Of a stretch of DNA of 64,000 nucleotides, positions 35,086 through 44,715 are shown one piece after another; position 1 is the stretch's first letter, and every line of letters starts with the position of its first letter. Where the stretch lies: assembly GCA_964569265.1 (NCBI GenBank), contig CAZMTO010000004.1:1-64000 (forward strand). The letters run 5' to 3'. Below the pieces are notes generated by a model that was not told where the DNA came from, ran no database searches, and saw only the letters and a list, made by a program, of their open reading frames with translations. The stretch is from Avidehalobacter sp964569265 (GTDB lineage: Bacteria; Bacillota; Dehalobacteriia; UBA4068; UBA4997). Both the position numbers and the translations under genes were made by a program.

Positions 35086-36065
35086 AAATCCTCCTCCAAC
35101 AAGTCTGTTAACACCGTTAAAAGCTTTTTACGGTTGTGCTGCCACAGGTTTACATCATCTACAAAATCGGCGCAAACCGTGCGTACCGGCAGGTTGGCCG
35201 CAAAGTCACAAATTATCGGCCGTGATTTATGCTCGGCCAGCCTTTGCAGCGCCCACGCCGGGTAGGTGCCGCTGTTGGCCACCACCACATCAATAAAACT
35301 GCCACTGCCGCAGCCCTGCTGCTTAAAATAGTCCTCTAACAGGCCATAAGCCACGCTTAACCTGTCTGATACCAGCTCGGCCGGTTCGGTAGCCATATTA
35401 GCCAGATAACACACCTTAGCCGGGCTGTCAGCCAAAGCCTTGGCCATACCCGGCAGCAGCAAATTGCTTATAAGGCTGGAATATATGCTGCCCGGCCCGA
35501 TAAATATGTAATCGGCGGCAGCTATGGCTTGCAGCACCGACGGCAGGGGTCGGCAGTTATCGCCCTGCAAAAACAGGCGCTTTATACCGCGGGTATCGGC
35601 AGCAATTTCAGCCTCGCCGCAAATTTCGGTACCGTCGTCCAGCACGGCAGCCAGGCTCACATCATCAACTGTTGCCGGCAGCACCCGCCCGGTTATGGCC
35701 AAAATGCCCGCCAACCTGTCGGTAGCAGCGGCAATATCCATATCTTCGGCCTGCATTATTGCCGCCAGCAAAATATTGCCCACATTATGCCCCGACAACG
35801 TTCCTCCCTCCGGAAAACGGTACGCCAACAGGCGTTCAACATCAAGCTCGCGGCTGGAAAGCGCCGAAAGGCAGTTGCGAATATCACCCGGCGGCAGCAT
35901 ACCAAATTCTCGCCGCAATTTACCGGAGCTGCCGCCGTTATCAGTCATGGCCACCACCGCCGTTAAATTAGGCGTAAGCCGCTTTAGCACCCTAAGCAGG
36001 TTAGCCAGCCCGGTGCCGCCGCCAATAGCCACAATATTCATTTGTTGTATAGATTTAGGCTTCAT
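35082..36065 (-). CDS. yvcK: YvcK/CofD-family gluconeogenesis factor (UDP-sugar-binding)
   Basis: This 327-residue protein starts with the nucleotide-binding IVAIGGGTGLANLLRVLK and has TDNGGSSGKLRREFGMLPPG and FIGPGSIYSSLISNLLLPG, all diagnostic of YvcK. Known members bind UDP-GlcNAc and are needed for growth on gluconeogenic carbon sources and for cell-wall homeostasis. It lies between rapZ (18 bp upstream) and whiA (overlapping). Confidence 0.96.
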   Translation of the reverse strand: MKPKSIQQMNIVAIGGGTGLANLLRVLKRLTPNLTAVVAMTDNGGSSGKLRREFGMLPPGDIRNCLSALSSRELDVERLLAYRFPEGGTLSGHNVGNILLAAIMQAEDMDIAAATDRLAGILAITGRVLPATVDDVSLAAVLDDGTEICGEAEIAADTRGIKRLFLQGDNCRPLPSVLQAIAAADYIFIGPGSIYSSLISNLLLPGMAKALADSPAKVCYLANMATEPAELVSDRLSVAYGLLEDYFKQQGCGSGSFIDVVVANSGTYPAWALQRLAEHKSRPIICDFAANLPVRTVCADFVDDVNLWQHNRKKLLTVLTDLLEEDL

Positions 36066-36083
36066 ACGCTTCTCCTGTCTGCT

Positions 36084-36941
36084 TTACCTGTCTATATCGC
36101 GGTGAGCTACCCGCAAAGTAGCTGCCACACCAAGCTGCTGCATACGCCGGGCAATTTCTTCGGCTATGGCCACCGACCGATGCCTGCCGCCGGTGCAGCC
36201 TACCGCCAGCGACAGATGATGTTTGCCCTGCGCCAGATACTGCGGTAAAAGCTCGGCCAAAATATCGCAGTATTTGCTTAAAAAGCTTTGGGTAGCCTCG
36301 CGGTCAAGCACAAAGCTTTTTATCGGCTCATCCAAGCCGGAAAGCGGCTTTAAGTCGGCCACATAAAAGGGGTTGGGCAAAAACCGCGCATCCAGCACCA
36401 AATCAACATCTATGGGCAAACCGTATTTATAACCAAAGCTGGTTATGCTAAACAGCATACGGTTGTTTTCTCCGCCGGAAAGTAACGCGCCGGCCTTAGC
36501 CTTAAAGTCCTGCACACGCAGGTTAGATGTATCTATAACAATATCGGCCATACCGCGCAGGCGCTGCAAACGGCGGCGTTCTTCGCGTATGCCGTCTAAC
36601 ACGCTGCCGTTTTTGGCCATTGGGTGACGGCGGCGGGTTTCTTTAAAGCGGCGCACCAATGCTTCATCCGATGCCTCTAAAAAAATTATTTCGTAAGTAA
36701 TGCCTTTATTCTTTAATTCCTGCAAAACATCGTACACCCCGGCAAAAAATTTACCGCCGCGCACATCGGCCACCAAAGCTACCCGCGGGTATTCCGGCTG
36801 TGCCTGATTAAGCAGTTCAACAAATTTGGCAAACAGGTTGGGCGGCAAATTATCGGCGCAGTAATAACCCATATCCTCTAATAGCTGCACCATATTGGTT
36901 TTGCCCGCGCCGCTCATACCGGTCACGATTTTTAATTCCAT
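36084..36941 (-). CDS. rapZ: RNase adapter / nucleotide-binding protein RapZ (YvcJ)
   Basis: This 285-residue P-loop protein has Walker A GMSGAGKTN and the strongly conserved C-terminal SLAVGCTGGRHRSVAIAEE. In Enterobacteria RapZ controls the GlmZ/GlmS pathway; in Firmicutes (YvcJ) it binds UDP-GlcNAc and influences competence and cell-wall precursor supply. It is the first gene of the rapZ-yvcK-whiA cluster and lies 39 bp downstream of uvrC. Confidence 0.97.
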   Translation of the reverse strand: MELKIVTGMSGAGKTNMVQLLEDMGYYCADNLPPNLFAKFVELLNQAQPEYPRVALVADVRGGKFFAGVYDVLQELKNKGITYEIIFLEASDEALVRRFKETRRRHPMAKNGSVLDGIREERRRLQRLRGMADIVIDTSNLRVQDFKAKAGALLSGGENNRMLFSITSFGYKYGLPIDVDLVLDARFLPNPFYVADLKPLSGLDEPIKSFVLDREATQSFLSKYCDILAELLPQYLAQGKHHLSLAVGCTGGRHRSVAIAEEIARRMQQLGVAATLRVAHRDIDR

Positions 36942-36980
36942 TGCCCTGCACCTCTATCTTTACTTTTTTTAATATATTTT

Positions 36981-38867
36981 TCAGCCTTTATTCTGCCGGT
37001 GCAAATATTCATACAAATTGGCAGCTGCGCGGCGATTCATACCGGGGGTAAGTGCCAATTCTTCTTCGGTGGCCGCCATAATATGCTCTAAAGAACCAAA
37101 AGTTTTAAGCAAAGCCGTGCGCCTTACCTCACCGATACCCGGTATATTGTCAAGGGCGCTGGCCTTTTGGCCTTTTTCTCTAAGCCGCCGCTGATACGTT
37201 ATGCCAAAGCGGTGGGCTTCGTCGCGCACACGCTGCAAAAGCTGCAAGCCGTGGTTGCTTTTGGGCAAAATTATCGGCTCGCTGTTATGCGGCCTGTACA
37301 GCCATTCGTTTTCTTCGGCCAAACCAAACACCGGTATATTTAAACCCAGCGTTTCCAAAATATCCACCACTACCGCCAACTGCCCCTTGCCGCCGTCTAT
37401 CAGCAGCAGGTCGGGCCATTCGGCCATAGGGGCTTCCTCCGGCTTTAGCTTACCGGCTTTAAGCTCCTCGCGCTGACTTAACCCCCAGCCTATACGCCGT
37501 GCCACAGCCTCGCGCATTGCCATATAATCATCGCCGTTGGTTTCGCCCTTTATACGCATATGGCGATACAGCGCCTTGGCCGGCTTGCCGCCAACAAAGG
37601 TAACCATAGCCGATACCGTATACGTGCCCTGCCAATGGCTGTTATCAAAACATTCTATACGCCACGGGGCTTTGGGCAGCTCAAGCTTTTGCCGCAGCTC
37701 CTCCAGGGCTTCGCCGCCGGCAGCACGGGCATAAGCCTGCTCCTCAATTTCGCGGTTTAAAACAATTTTGGCATTTTGCTCCACCAAAGATAACAGCCGC
37801 TTTTTTTCGCCTATTTTTGGCGCATTTAGCTGCACCTTGCCGCCGCGTTTATCGCTAAGCCAGTTAGCCAGCTCGGCCATATCCGGCCCCTCGCAGGACA
37901 GGCAAACCTCCGGCGGTATAAAATCTACGCCGCTGTAGTACTGGCAAATAAACGCCGCCAGCACCTGCCCGGCATCGTTGCCCGTGGGGTTTTGCAGAAA
38001 AAAGTGTTCGCGCCCCACCACTTTGCCTTCCCGCACAAAAAATATCTGTACAGCGGCAATATCGTTATTGCTTTGGTTAACATCGTTGGGTATGGCCACC
38101 GCCAGCATATCACGGTTATCACTGCCGGCATCCATATACTGGCGGCTTTGCACCAGCTTCACCGCCTGAATACGGTCACGCAGCGTGGCAGCTTCTTCAA
38201 AACGCATTTCGTCAGACGCCTGCTGCATTTGGCGGGTTAGCCGTGTGGTTATCGCCGCCGATTTTCCCTCTAAAAACAACTGCACCTGTTCACACATTTC
38301 GCGATAGGCAGCTTTATCTACCTTGCCGGTGCAGGGTGCCAAACACCGCCCTATATGCGCGTTTAGGCAGGGGCGGCGCTTACGTTTAAGGTCGGCACCG
38401 TTGCAGGTTCTAAGCGGAAAAATATCGGCAAGCAGCTTTTGTGTCAGCTTCATAGCACCGCTGCTTACATAGGGGCCAAAATAACGGTTGCCGTCGTTTT
38501 TTACCGAACGCACCATTATCAGCCGCGGATATTCCTCTGTCACCGTTAAACACAGGTAGGGGTAATGCTTGTCATCGCGCAGCAAAATGTTGTATTTGGG
38601 GTTATACTCCTTAATAAGGTTACATTCCAGCACCAACGCTTCTTCGGCGCTTGTCACCACTATCCATTCCAAATCCTGCACAAAGCGCATTTGCACGGCA
38701 GTTTTGGGGGCCAGGCGGCCTTCGGCCTGAAAATATGATTTTACGCGATTTTTAAGGTTTTTGGCCTTGCCGACATAAATCACCTGCCCGTCTTTGTCGC
38801 GCATTATATACACGCCCGGGTCATCCGGAAGTTCCTGTAACTTTTGCTTTAACCTGGGATTTACCAC
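36981..38867 (-). CDS. uvrC: Excinuclease ABC subunit C
   Basis: This 628-residue nucleotide-excision-repair endonuclease makes the incisions either side of a lesion. Domains in order are GIY-YIG (about 13-95, PGVYIMRDKDGQVIYVGKAK), a Cys-rich region (CNGADLKRKRRPCLNAHIGR, then CLAPC), a UVR motif (about 200-235), an RNase H-like endonuclease domain (ECFDNSHWQGTYTVSAMVTF; LLIDGGKGQL) and a C-terminal helix-hairpin-helix pair (LDNIPGIGEVRRTALLKTFG). The start codon is GTG with AGGAGG 7 bases away. It follows uvrA by 22 bp. Confidence 0.98.
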   Translation of the reverse strand: MVNPRLKQKLQELPDDPGVYIMRDKDGQVIYVGKAKNLKNRVKSYFQAEGRLAPKTAVQMRFVQDLEWIVVTSAEEALVLECNLIKEYNPKYNILLRDDKHYPYLCLTVTEEYPRLIMVRSVKNDGNRYFGPYVSSGAMKLTQKLLADIFPLRTCNGADLKRKRRPCLNAHIGRCLAPCTGKVDKAAYREMCEQVQLFLEGKSAAITTRLTRQMQQASDEMRFEEAATLRDRIQAVKLVQSRQYMDAGSDNRDMLAVAIPNDVNQSNNDIAAVQIFFVREGKVVGREHFFLQNPTGNDAGQVLAAFICQYYSGVDFIPPEVCLSCEGPDMAELANWLSDKRGGKVQLNAPKIGEKKRLLSLVEQNAKIVLNREIEEQAYARAAGGEALEELRQKLELPKAPWRIECFDNSHWQGTYTVSAMVTFVGGKPAKALYRHMRIKGETNGDDYMAMREAVARRIGWGLSQREELKAGKLKPEEAPMAEWPDLLLIDGGKGQLAVVVDILETLGLNIPVFGLAEENEWLYRPHNSEPIILPKSNHGLQLLQRVRDEAHRFGITYQRRLREKGQKASALDNIPGIGEVRRTALLKTFGSLEHIMAATEEELALTPGMNRRAAANLYEYLHRQNKG

Positions 38868-38889
38868 CGCCCTGCCTCCTTATATCAGT

Positions 38890-41775
38890 CTAACTGTTCA
38901 GCTTTCCTTTTAAAAATCTGCCGGTGTAGCTTTCCGGCACATTGCATACTTCTTCGGGGGTGCCCTCGGCCACTATGCGCCCGCCGCGGCCGCCGCCCTC
39001 CGGCCCAAGGTCAATAATATGGTCGGCACATTTAATAACATCCAAATTATGCTCAATAACCAGCACAGTGTTGCCGGCATCGGTAAGCCGGTTTAAAACC
39101 TCCATCAGCTTTTTAATATCGGCTGTATGCAGGCCGGTAGTCGGTTCGTCTAAAATATAAAAGCTTTGCCCCTGGCTGCGGCGAGAAAGCTCGGTGGCCA
39201 GCTTTACGCGCTGAGCTTCGCCGCCGGAAAGGGTGGTGCCGCTTTGCCCCAACTGAATATAGCCCAGACCAACCTCTTGCAGCACACGCAGCTTGTTGGC
39301 AATGCGCGGCACGTTGGCAAAAAACTCCGCTGCTTCGTCCACCGTCATATCCAGCACATCGGCAATAGATTTACCGCGATATTTTACATCTAAGGTTTCG
39401 CGGTTATAACGCTGCCCCTTGCAAACCTCGCAGGGCACATAAACGTCCGGCAAAAAATGCATTTCTATCTTAATGATACCGTCACCCTTGCAGGCTTCGC
39501 AGCGCCCGCCCGCCACATTAAAGCTAAAACGCCCCGGCTTGTAGCCGCGCATTTTGGCATCGGGCAGTTGAGCAAACAAATCACGTATAAGCCCAAACAG
39601 CCCGGTATAAGTGGCCGGGTTAGAACGCGGTGTGCGGCCAATGGGGCTTTGGTCAATGTCAATAACCTTGTCCAAATACTCCAAACCTTCAATAGCGCGG
39701 AATTTGCCGGCCGTAATATGCGCCCGGTTAAGCTTATGCGCCAGCGTTTTATACAAAATTTCGTTAACAAAGGTACTTTTGCCGCTGCCGGATACCCCCG
39801 TTACGCAGACAAATTTGCCCAGCGGTATAGTAACGTCAATATTTTTAAGGTTGTTTTCTTCGCAGCCCAGCACACGCAAAAAGTTACCGTTACCTTTTCG
39901 GTGTCGGGCAGGCACTTCAATTTTTTCCCGCCCGGCAAGGTAATTGCCGGTTATGGAATTTTTGTTGGCCATAACCTGTTTGGGCGTGCCGGCAGCCACC
40001 ACACGGCCGCCCTGCGCCCCGGCACCCGGGCCGATATCTACTATATAGTCGGCATTTAGCATAGTTTCGTCATCGTGTTCTACCACAATAACCGTGTTGC
40101 CAATGTCCCGCAGGCGCTTTAAGGTGTTTATAAGCTGTTCGTTATCGCGCTGGTGCAGGCCGATAGAAGGCTCATCTAAAATGTACAGCACCCCCACCAG
40201 AGAAGAACCGATTTGCGTAGCCAAGCGTATGCGCTGTGCCTCGCCGCCGGAAAGTGTACCGGCAGAGCGCGAAAGTGTCAGGTAATCCAACCCTACATTC
40301 ATCAAAAATTCCAGGCGGGCTTTAATTTCTTTTAACACCATATGCACAATGCTTTCTTCACGCTCGGTCAAAATCAGGCGCTCAAAAAAGTCCTTGGCTT
40401 CGTATATCGTCATATTAGACAACGTGTCGATGTTTACTTCGGCCGACTTACCGTCTGCCTTTTGGTAACACAGGGTAACCGCCAGCACTTCGGGTTTAAG
40501 GCGAGCGCCGTGGCAGTCCGGGCAGGGGCTTTCTACCATATATTTTTCAATTTCTTCACGTATAAACTCCGACGTGGTTTCGTGGTAGCGGCGCTCCAGA
40601 TTATTTACCATACCCTCCCACGGGGTGTTCATTATTTTGCGATGATGGTTGTAGTCAATATATTCAAAACTCAGCTTGTCATCGCCGGTGCCGTAAAAAA
40701 TCAGGTCTAAATGCTCCTTAGATAACTCTCCTACCGGCACATCCAAGCTAAACCCGTACTTTTTGCTCATAGCAACAATAAAGCGAAAATACCAGCCGCC
40801 GTAGTTTTCGCTCCAATGCGCCAGGGCACCCTCACGAATCGACAAAGCATCGTTAACTATCAGCAGATTGGCATCTACTTTCATTCTAAAGCCCAAACCG
40901 GAACAGCTTGGGCAGGCACCAAAGGGGTTATTAAACGAAAACATACGCGGCGTAAGCTCATCAAGGCTAATGCCGCAATCCGGGCAGGAAAGATTTTTGT
41001 TAAAGCGAAGCTCCTGCTGCCGGGTTTCCTCCTCGCCGTTATCGTTAACAAACCTGCCGTCAAGCAACACCAGCAGTTGTCCGCCCGACATTTCCATCGT
41101 CACCTCAATAGATTCTGCCAGCCGTTTGTTTATGCCGTCTCGCACCACCAGGCGGTCTACCACCACCTCTACAGTGTGCTTTTGCTGCTTGTTTACGGTA
41201 ATTTCCTCGTCAAGGGTTCTAACCTCGCCGTCTAAGCGTATACGCAAATAACCGTCGCTTTTAATTTGGGCAAACAGCTTCTGAAATTCTCCCTTGCGGC
41301 CCTTTACCATAGGCGCCAAAAGCTGCAATTTTGTACCCTGCGGCAGCGCCATAAGCTTATCAACTATTTGGTCTACCGTTTGCGATGCTATGGGCTTGCC
41401 GCACTTTGGGCAATGCGGATGCCCCACGCGGGCAAACAACAGGCGCAGGTAGTCGTGAATTTCGGTCACAGTACCAACAGTGGAGCGCGGGTTGCGGTTG
41501 GTGGTTTTCTGGTCTATGGCAATAGCCGGAGAAAGCCCCTCGATGCTGTCAACCGCGGGTTTTTCCATCTGCCCCAAAAACAGGCGCGCATAAGACGATA
41601 AGCTTTCCATATAGCGGCGCTGCCCCTCGGCATAAATGGTATCAAAAGCCAGAGAACTTTTGCCGCTGCCGGAAAGACCGGTTATTACCACCAGCGAATT
41701 ACGCGGCAGCTTTACGTCAATGTTTTGCAGGTTGTGCTGACGCGCACCTTTTACATAGATATAGTCGTTTTTCAT
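38890..41775 (-). CDS. uvrA: Excinuclease ABC subunit A
   Basis: This 961-residue damage-recognition ATPase is made of two ABC modules. Visible are Walker A GLSGSGKSSLAF and GVSGSGKSTFVNE, ABC signatures LSGGEAQRIRLATQ and LSGGEAQRVKLATE, and Walker B ILDEPSIGLHQRD and ILDEPTTGLHTAD. Zinc-binding cysteines include CPKCGKPI, CPDCGISLDEL, CPDCHGARLKPE and CEACKGDG. It forms a unit with uvrC and the rapZ cluster but is separated from uvrB by a repeat-filled gap of about 570 bp. Confidence 0.99.
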   Translation of the reverse strand: MKNDYIYVKGARQHNLQNIDVKLPRNSLVVITGLSGSGKSSLAFDTIYAEGQRRYMESLSSYARLFLGQMEKPAVDSIEGLSPAIAIDQKTTNRNPRSTVGTVTEIHDYLRLLFARVGHPHCPKCGKPIASQTVDQIVDKLMALPQGTKLQLLAPMVKGRKGEFQKLFAQIKSDGYLRIRLDGEVRTLDEEITVNKQQKHTVEVVVDRLVVRDGINKRLAESIEVTMEMSGGQLLVLLDGRFVNDNGEEETRQQELRFNKNLSCPDCGISLDELTPRMFSFNNPFGACPSCSGLGFRMKVDANLLIVNDALSIREGALAHWSENYGGWYFRFIVAMSKKYGFSLDVPVGELSKEHLDLIFYGTGDDKLSFEYIDYNHHRKIMNTPWEGMVNNLERRYHETTSEFIREEIEKYMVESPCPDCHGARLKPEVLAVTLCYQKADGKSAEVNIDTLSNMTIYEAKDFFERLILTEREESIVHMVLKEIKARLEFLMNVGLDYLTLSRSAGTLSGGEAQRIRLATQIGSSLVGVLYILDEPSIGLHQRDNEQLINTLKRLRDIGNTVIVVEHDDETMLNADYIVDIGPGAGAQGGRVVAAGTPKQVMANKNSITGNYLAGREKIEVPARHRKGNGNFLRVLGCEENNLKNIDVTIPLGKFVCVTGVSGSGKSTFVNEILYKTLAHKLNRAHITAGKFRAIEGLEYLDKVIDIDQSPIGRTPRSNPATYTGLFGLIRDLFAQLPDAKMRGYKPGRFSFNVAGGRCEACKGDGIIKIEMHFLPDVYVPCEVCKGQRYNRETLDVKYRGKSIADVLDMTVDEAAEFFANVPRIANKLRVLQEVGLGYIQLGQSGTTLSGGEAQRVKLATELSRRSQGQSFYILDEPTTGLHTADIKKLMEVLNRLTDAGNTVLVIEHNLDVIKCADHIIDLGPEGGGRGGRIVAEGTPEEVCNVPESYTGRFLKGKLNS

Positions 41776-41825
41776 AATTTACCTCGGTTTATATTACAAT
41801 TACACATACACAGCAAATATCAGGT

Positions 41826-42346
41826 TGGCGGCCTTTGTACGCCTTGCGGCGCGGCTTTTATAAATTTTTTTCAATCAAGGCTGAATAGACGTTTGTCTTG
41901 TCCCGCCCACCGCCCTATATACCTTGGCAGGCAGCCTTGATTGAAATTATAAGACAACGTAGATGTGGTGCTATTGTCAATTCCGCTTTAAAAAGCCGCG
42001 CTAAAGTGGGTTTTATCTATTCCCGCCCACCGCCCTACATACGCCGTGCGGCGCGGCTTTTTGCAGCAAGGATTTCACACCCAAAGTCAAGGAATTGCAA
42101 GAGTGGTACCAAAACCTTTGTTAGTATGCCAGAAGGGCAAATGTGCGCCATATGCAAGGAGTGATTGTATTTTGTCGAGCAAGCTGCACTGATAGTGCGC
42201 GTCGCGAGCAAAATATAAGCACGACACAGCAGATGGCGTGCAGTTGTCCCTTCTGGAGACGAGTCGCCGGAGGCGTACTGACAGTACGCCGACAAGTGAG
42301 GAGACTGACGACAAAGTAGATGTGCCGCTATTGTCAATTCCGCTCT
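41826..42346. repeat. Composite intergenic repeat cluster, copy 3 (between uvrB and uvrA)
   Basis: The 571-bp gap between uvrB and uvrA is almost entirely repeat modules shared with 9500-9775 and with the window's left end. They include three CCGCCCTAnATAC/GCGGCGCGGCTTTT blocks (about 41838, 41903, 42022), one TCAATCAAGGCTGAATAGACG block (41871-41891) and a 29-bp block identical to 9641-9669 (42079-42107). A palindromic GGCGTACTG-A-CAGTACGCC lies at 42272-42290. The GCTATTGTCAATTCCGC end block occurs at about 41970 and at 42328-42344, with a degenerate copy near 42240. The last block ends one or two bases before the uvrB stop codon. No gene is visible inside. Confidence 0.85.
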
Positions 42347-44329
42347 TCAAGTCTGGCTTTTAAGCTCCATAATAAGATCCCTCGCCTCCGCCGCTTTCTC
42401 AAATTCCAGCCGGCGGGCAGCTTCCCGCATTTCTTTTTCTAACTGGCGAATCACCTTGTCACGCTCACGCTTGCTCATCTTGGCAAACTTTTCGGGTTTA
42501 GCCGTTGCTTCTTCGTCGGGCAAAATGGCGCTTATCAGGTCGCGCACGTCCTTTTTAACAGTGTGCGGCGTTATATTATGCTCAGTGTTATACGCCGTCT
42601 GTATGGCACGGCGGCGCTCGGTTTCGTCAATGGCCGTTTGCATCGAATCCGTCATATTGTCGGCGTAAAGTATTACACGGCCGTTTTCGTTACGGGCAGC
42701 ACGGCCAATCGTCTGTATAAGCGAACGGTGCGAACGCAAAAACCCCTCTTTATCGGCATCTAAAATAGCCACCAGCGATACTTCGGGTATATCCAGGCCC
42801 TCGCGCAGCAGGTTAATGCCCACCAGCACGTCAAATTCACCAAGGCGCAAATCCCGCACAATCGCCATACGCTCCAGCGTTTTTACATCACTGTGCAGGT
42901 AACGCACCTTTACACCTGCCTCGTTAAGATAATCGGTCAAATCTTCGGCCATACGTTTGGTAAGCGTGGTAACCAGCACGCGCCCGCCGGCCGCTGTGGT
43001 TTTGGTTATTTCGTTTAAAAGATGGTCTATCTGGTGTTCTATCGGGTGAATTTCTATTAAAGGGTCTAACAAACCGGTAGGCCGCAGCACCTGTTCCACC
43101 ACCTGCGGCGAATGTTCCAGCTCGTAATCGCCGGGTGTAGCCGATACATAAACCGCCTGATGAATACGCTCCTCAAATTCTTCAAAGCGCAAAGGCCGGT
43201 TATCTATGGCCGATGGCAGCCTAAAGCCGTATTCTACCAGCGATTCTTTGCGGGCACGGTCGCCGGAATACATACCGCGCACCTGCGGCAGGGTAACGTG
43301 GCTCTCGTCCACAAACAGTATAAAATCATCGGGAAAATAATCCAGCAGAGTATAGGGCGCTTCGCCGGGCTGTCTGCCGTCCATATAGCGCGAATAATTT
43401 TCTACCCCCTGGCAGTGGCCTATAGCCTCCAGCATTTCCAGATCAAAGCGGGTGCGCTGTTCCAGCCGTTGCGCCTCTAACAGCTTGTTTTGGGCATTAA
43501 GCTCCGTCAGGCGTTCGTCTAATTCTACCCTGATATCGGCAATGGCACGCTCCATAGTGTTATCGCCCATAACATAATGGCTGGCCGGGAATATGCTGGT
43601 ATACGGCAGGCGGTGTACCACCTCGCCGGTAACATTGTTAACCTCGGATATCGCTTCGATCTCATCTCCAAAAAATTCTACGCGCACCAAAACATCGCTG
43701 TAGCCACTGGGGAATATCTCCACAACGTCTCCCTTAGCGCGAAAAGTGCCGCGGTGCAGGTCAACATCGTTGCGGGTGTACTGATCATCTATCAGGCGGC
43801 GCAGCAGGTGGTCACGCTCCATTTGCTGGCCCACGCGCAGCGATATCATCATCTCCTGATAAAAGGTCGGTGAACCTAAGCCGTATATGGCCGAAACCGA
43901 TGCCACCACAATAACGTCACGGCGTTCTAACAGGGCGGCAGTGGCCGAATGGCGCAGCTTTTCTATCTCGTCGTTGATGGCGGCATCCTTGGCAATATAG
44001 GTGTCAGAACGGGCAATGTATGCTTCCGGCTGATAATAATCGTAATAGCTTACAAAATATTCCACCGCATTCTCCGGGAAGAATTCTTTAAACTCGCCGT
44101 AAAGCTGTGCCGCCAGCGTTTTGTTATGCGCTATAACCAGAGCAGGCCGCCCGGCACGTTCTATAACATTGGCCATAGTAAATGTTTTGCCGCTGCCCGT
44201 AACACCCAAAAGTGTCTGGTGCGGTGCCCCGGCGTTTATACCGGCTACCAGTGCATCCACCGCCTGCGGCTGGTCTCCGGTAAGCTTATAATTGCTGTGC
44301 AGCTTAAACGGCACCTCTTTATATGCCAT
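42347..44329 (-). CDS. uvrB: Excinuclease ABC subunit B
   Basis: This 660-residue helicase-like damage-verification subunit has Walker A GVTGSGKTFTMANVI, the beta-hairpin region YYDYYQPEAYIARSDTYI, DEAD-type FVDESHVTLPQVRGMY, motif VI QTIGRAARN and a C-terminal UVR domain (KEMREAARRLEFEKAAEARD) that contacts UvrC. The start is ATG with a GGGGTGA ribosome site. Its stop codon abuts a dispersed repeat, which separates it from uvrA, so the usual uvrBA unit may be split here. Confidence 0.99.
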   Translation of the reverse strand: MAYKEVPFKLHSNYKLTGDQPQAVDALVAGINAGAPHQTLLGVTGSGKTFTMANVIERAGRPALVIAHNKTLAAQLYGEFKEFFPENAVEYFVSYYDYYQPEAYIARSDTYIAKDAAINDEIEKLRHSATAALLERRDVIVVASVSAIYGLGSPTFYQEMMISLRVGQQMERDHLLRRLIDDQYTRNDVDLHRGTFRAKGDVVEIFPSGYSDVLVRVEFFGDEIEAISEVNNVTGEVVHRLPYTSIFPASHYVMGDNTMERAIADIRVELDERLTELNAQNKLLEAQRLEQRTRFDLEMLEAIGHCQGVENYSRYMDGRQPGEAPYTLLDYFPDDFILFVDESHVTLPQVRGMYSGDRARKESLVEYGFRLPSAIDNRPLRFEEFEERIHQAVYVSATPGDYELEHSPQVVEQVLRPTGLLDPLIEIHPIEHQIDHLLNEITKTTAAGGRVLVTTLTKRMAEDLTDYLNEAGVKVRYLHSDVKTLERMAIVRDLRLGEFDVLVGINLLREGLDIPEVSLVAILDADKEGFLRSHRSLIQTIGRAARNENGRVILYADNMTDSMQTAIDETERRRAIQTAYNTEHNITPHTVKKDVRDLISAILPDEEATAKPEKFAKMSKRERDKVIRQLEKEMREAARRLEFEKAAEARDLIMELKSQT

Positions 44330-44453
44330 AATGTCACCCCGCTTATCAAATTTTGCTTATCATAGTATTATAACATATTATATATATTTTTTCTACCCTG
44401 TTAGCTGTGCTAAATGCACGTTGGCAATATTTTACCCGGTTTTTTGCTGTGTA

Positions 44454-44483
44454 TTGCCTGTGTGCCGCACTTTATGGTATAAT
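44454..44483 (+). promoter_or_regulatory. Promoter of small membrane protein gene
   Basis: TTGCCT (44454-44459), an 18-base spacer and consensus TATAAT (44478-44483) with a TGG extended -10 lie 47 bp upstream of the small ORF. Confidence 0.75.
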
Positions 44484-44530
44484 ATAAACAGTGTTATATA
44501 ACAATTAACTACATAATGGAGGTATGTGAT

Positions 44531-44674
44531 ATGGCGATGGGAGCAGGCTTGGGTATGTTTTCGATGATGTGGTTTGCAATATGCTTTGCCATAAGTGTTT
44601 TGGGCGTTTATGCATTGGTGCTGGCCATAAAGGCACTGCGTATTTATATTGACAAAAACACCCGCGGTTACTAA
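44531..44674 (+). CDS. 47-residue single-span membrane protein of unknown function
   Basis: A small ORF starts at an ATG 8 bases after GGAGG. It encodes a Met-rich N-terminus (MAMGAGLGMFSMM), one hydrophobic helix (about 14-33, WFAICFAISVLGVYALVLAI) and a basic tail (KALRIYIDKNTRGY). It has its own consensus promoter and an intrinsic terminator right after the stop, so it is very likely a genuine monocistronic gene despite its size. I do not recognise the family. The Met-Gly-rich start followed by a helix could suit a membrane-stress or assembly microprotein, but there is no evidence for a specific role. Confidence 0.75.
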   Translation: MAMGAGLGMFSMMWFAICFAISVLGVYALVLAIKALRIYIDKNTRGY

Positions 44675-44683
44675 AAAAATTAA

Positions 44684-44715
44684 GCTCCCCGCGCACAGGC
44701 AGGGAGCATTTTTAT
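44684..44715. terminator. Bidirectional intrinsic terminator
   Basis: GCTCCC/GGGAGC (44684-44689 and 44702-44707) has T-rich tracts on both sides. It serves the small membrane protein gene (plus) and the converging phosphodiesterase gene (minus). Confidence 0.85.

Noticed and set aside
42035..42350. ORFs of 87-100 residues inside the uvrB-uvrA repeat cluster
   Set aside because: They are translations of repeat modules, lack start signals, and are not shared in frame with the other repeat copies.
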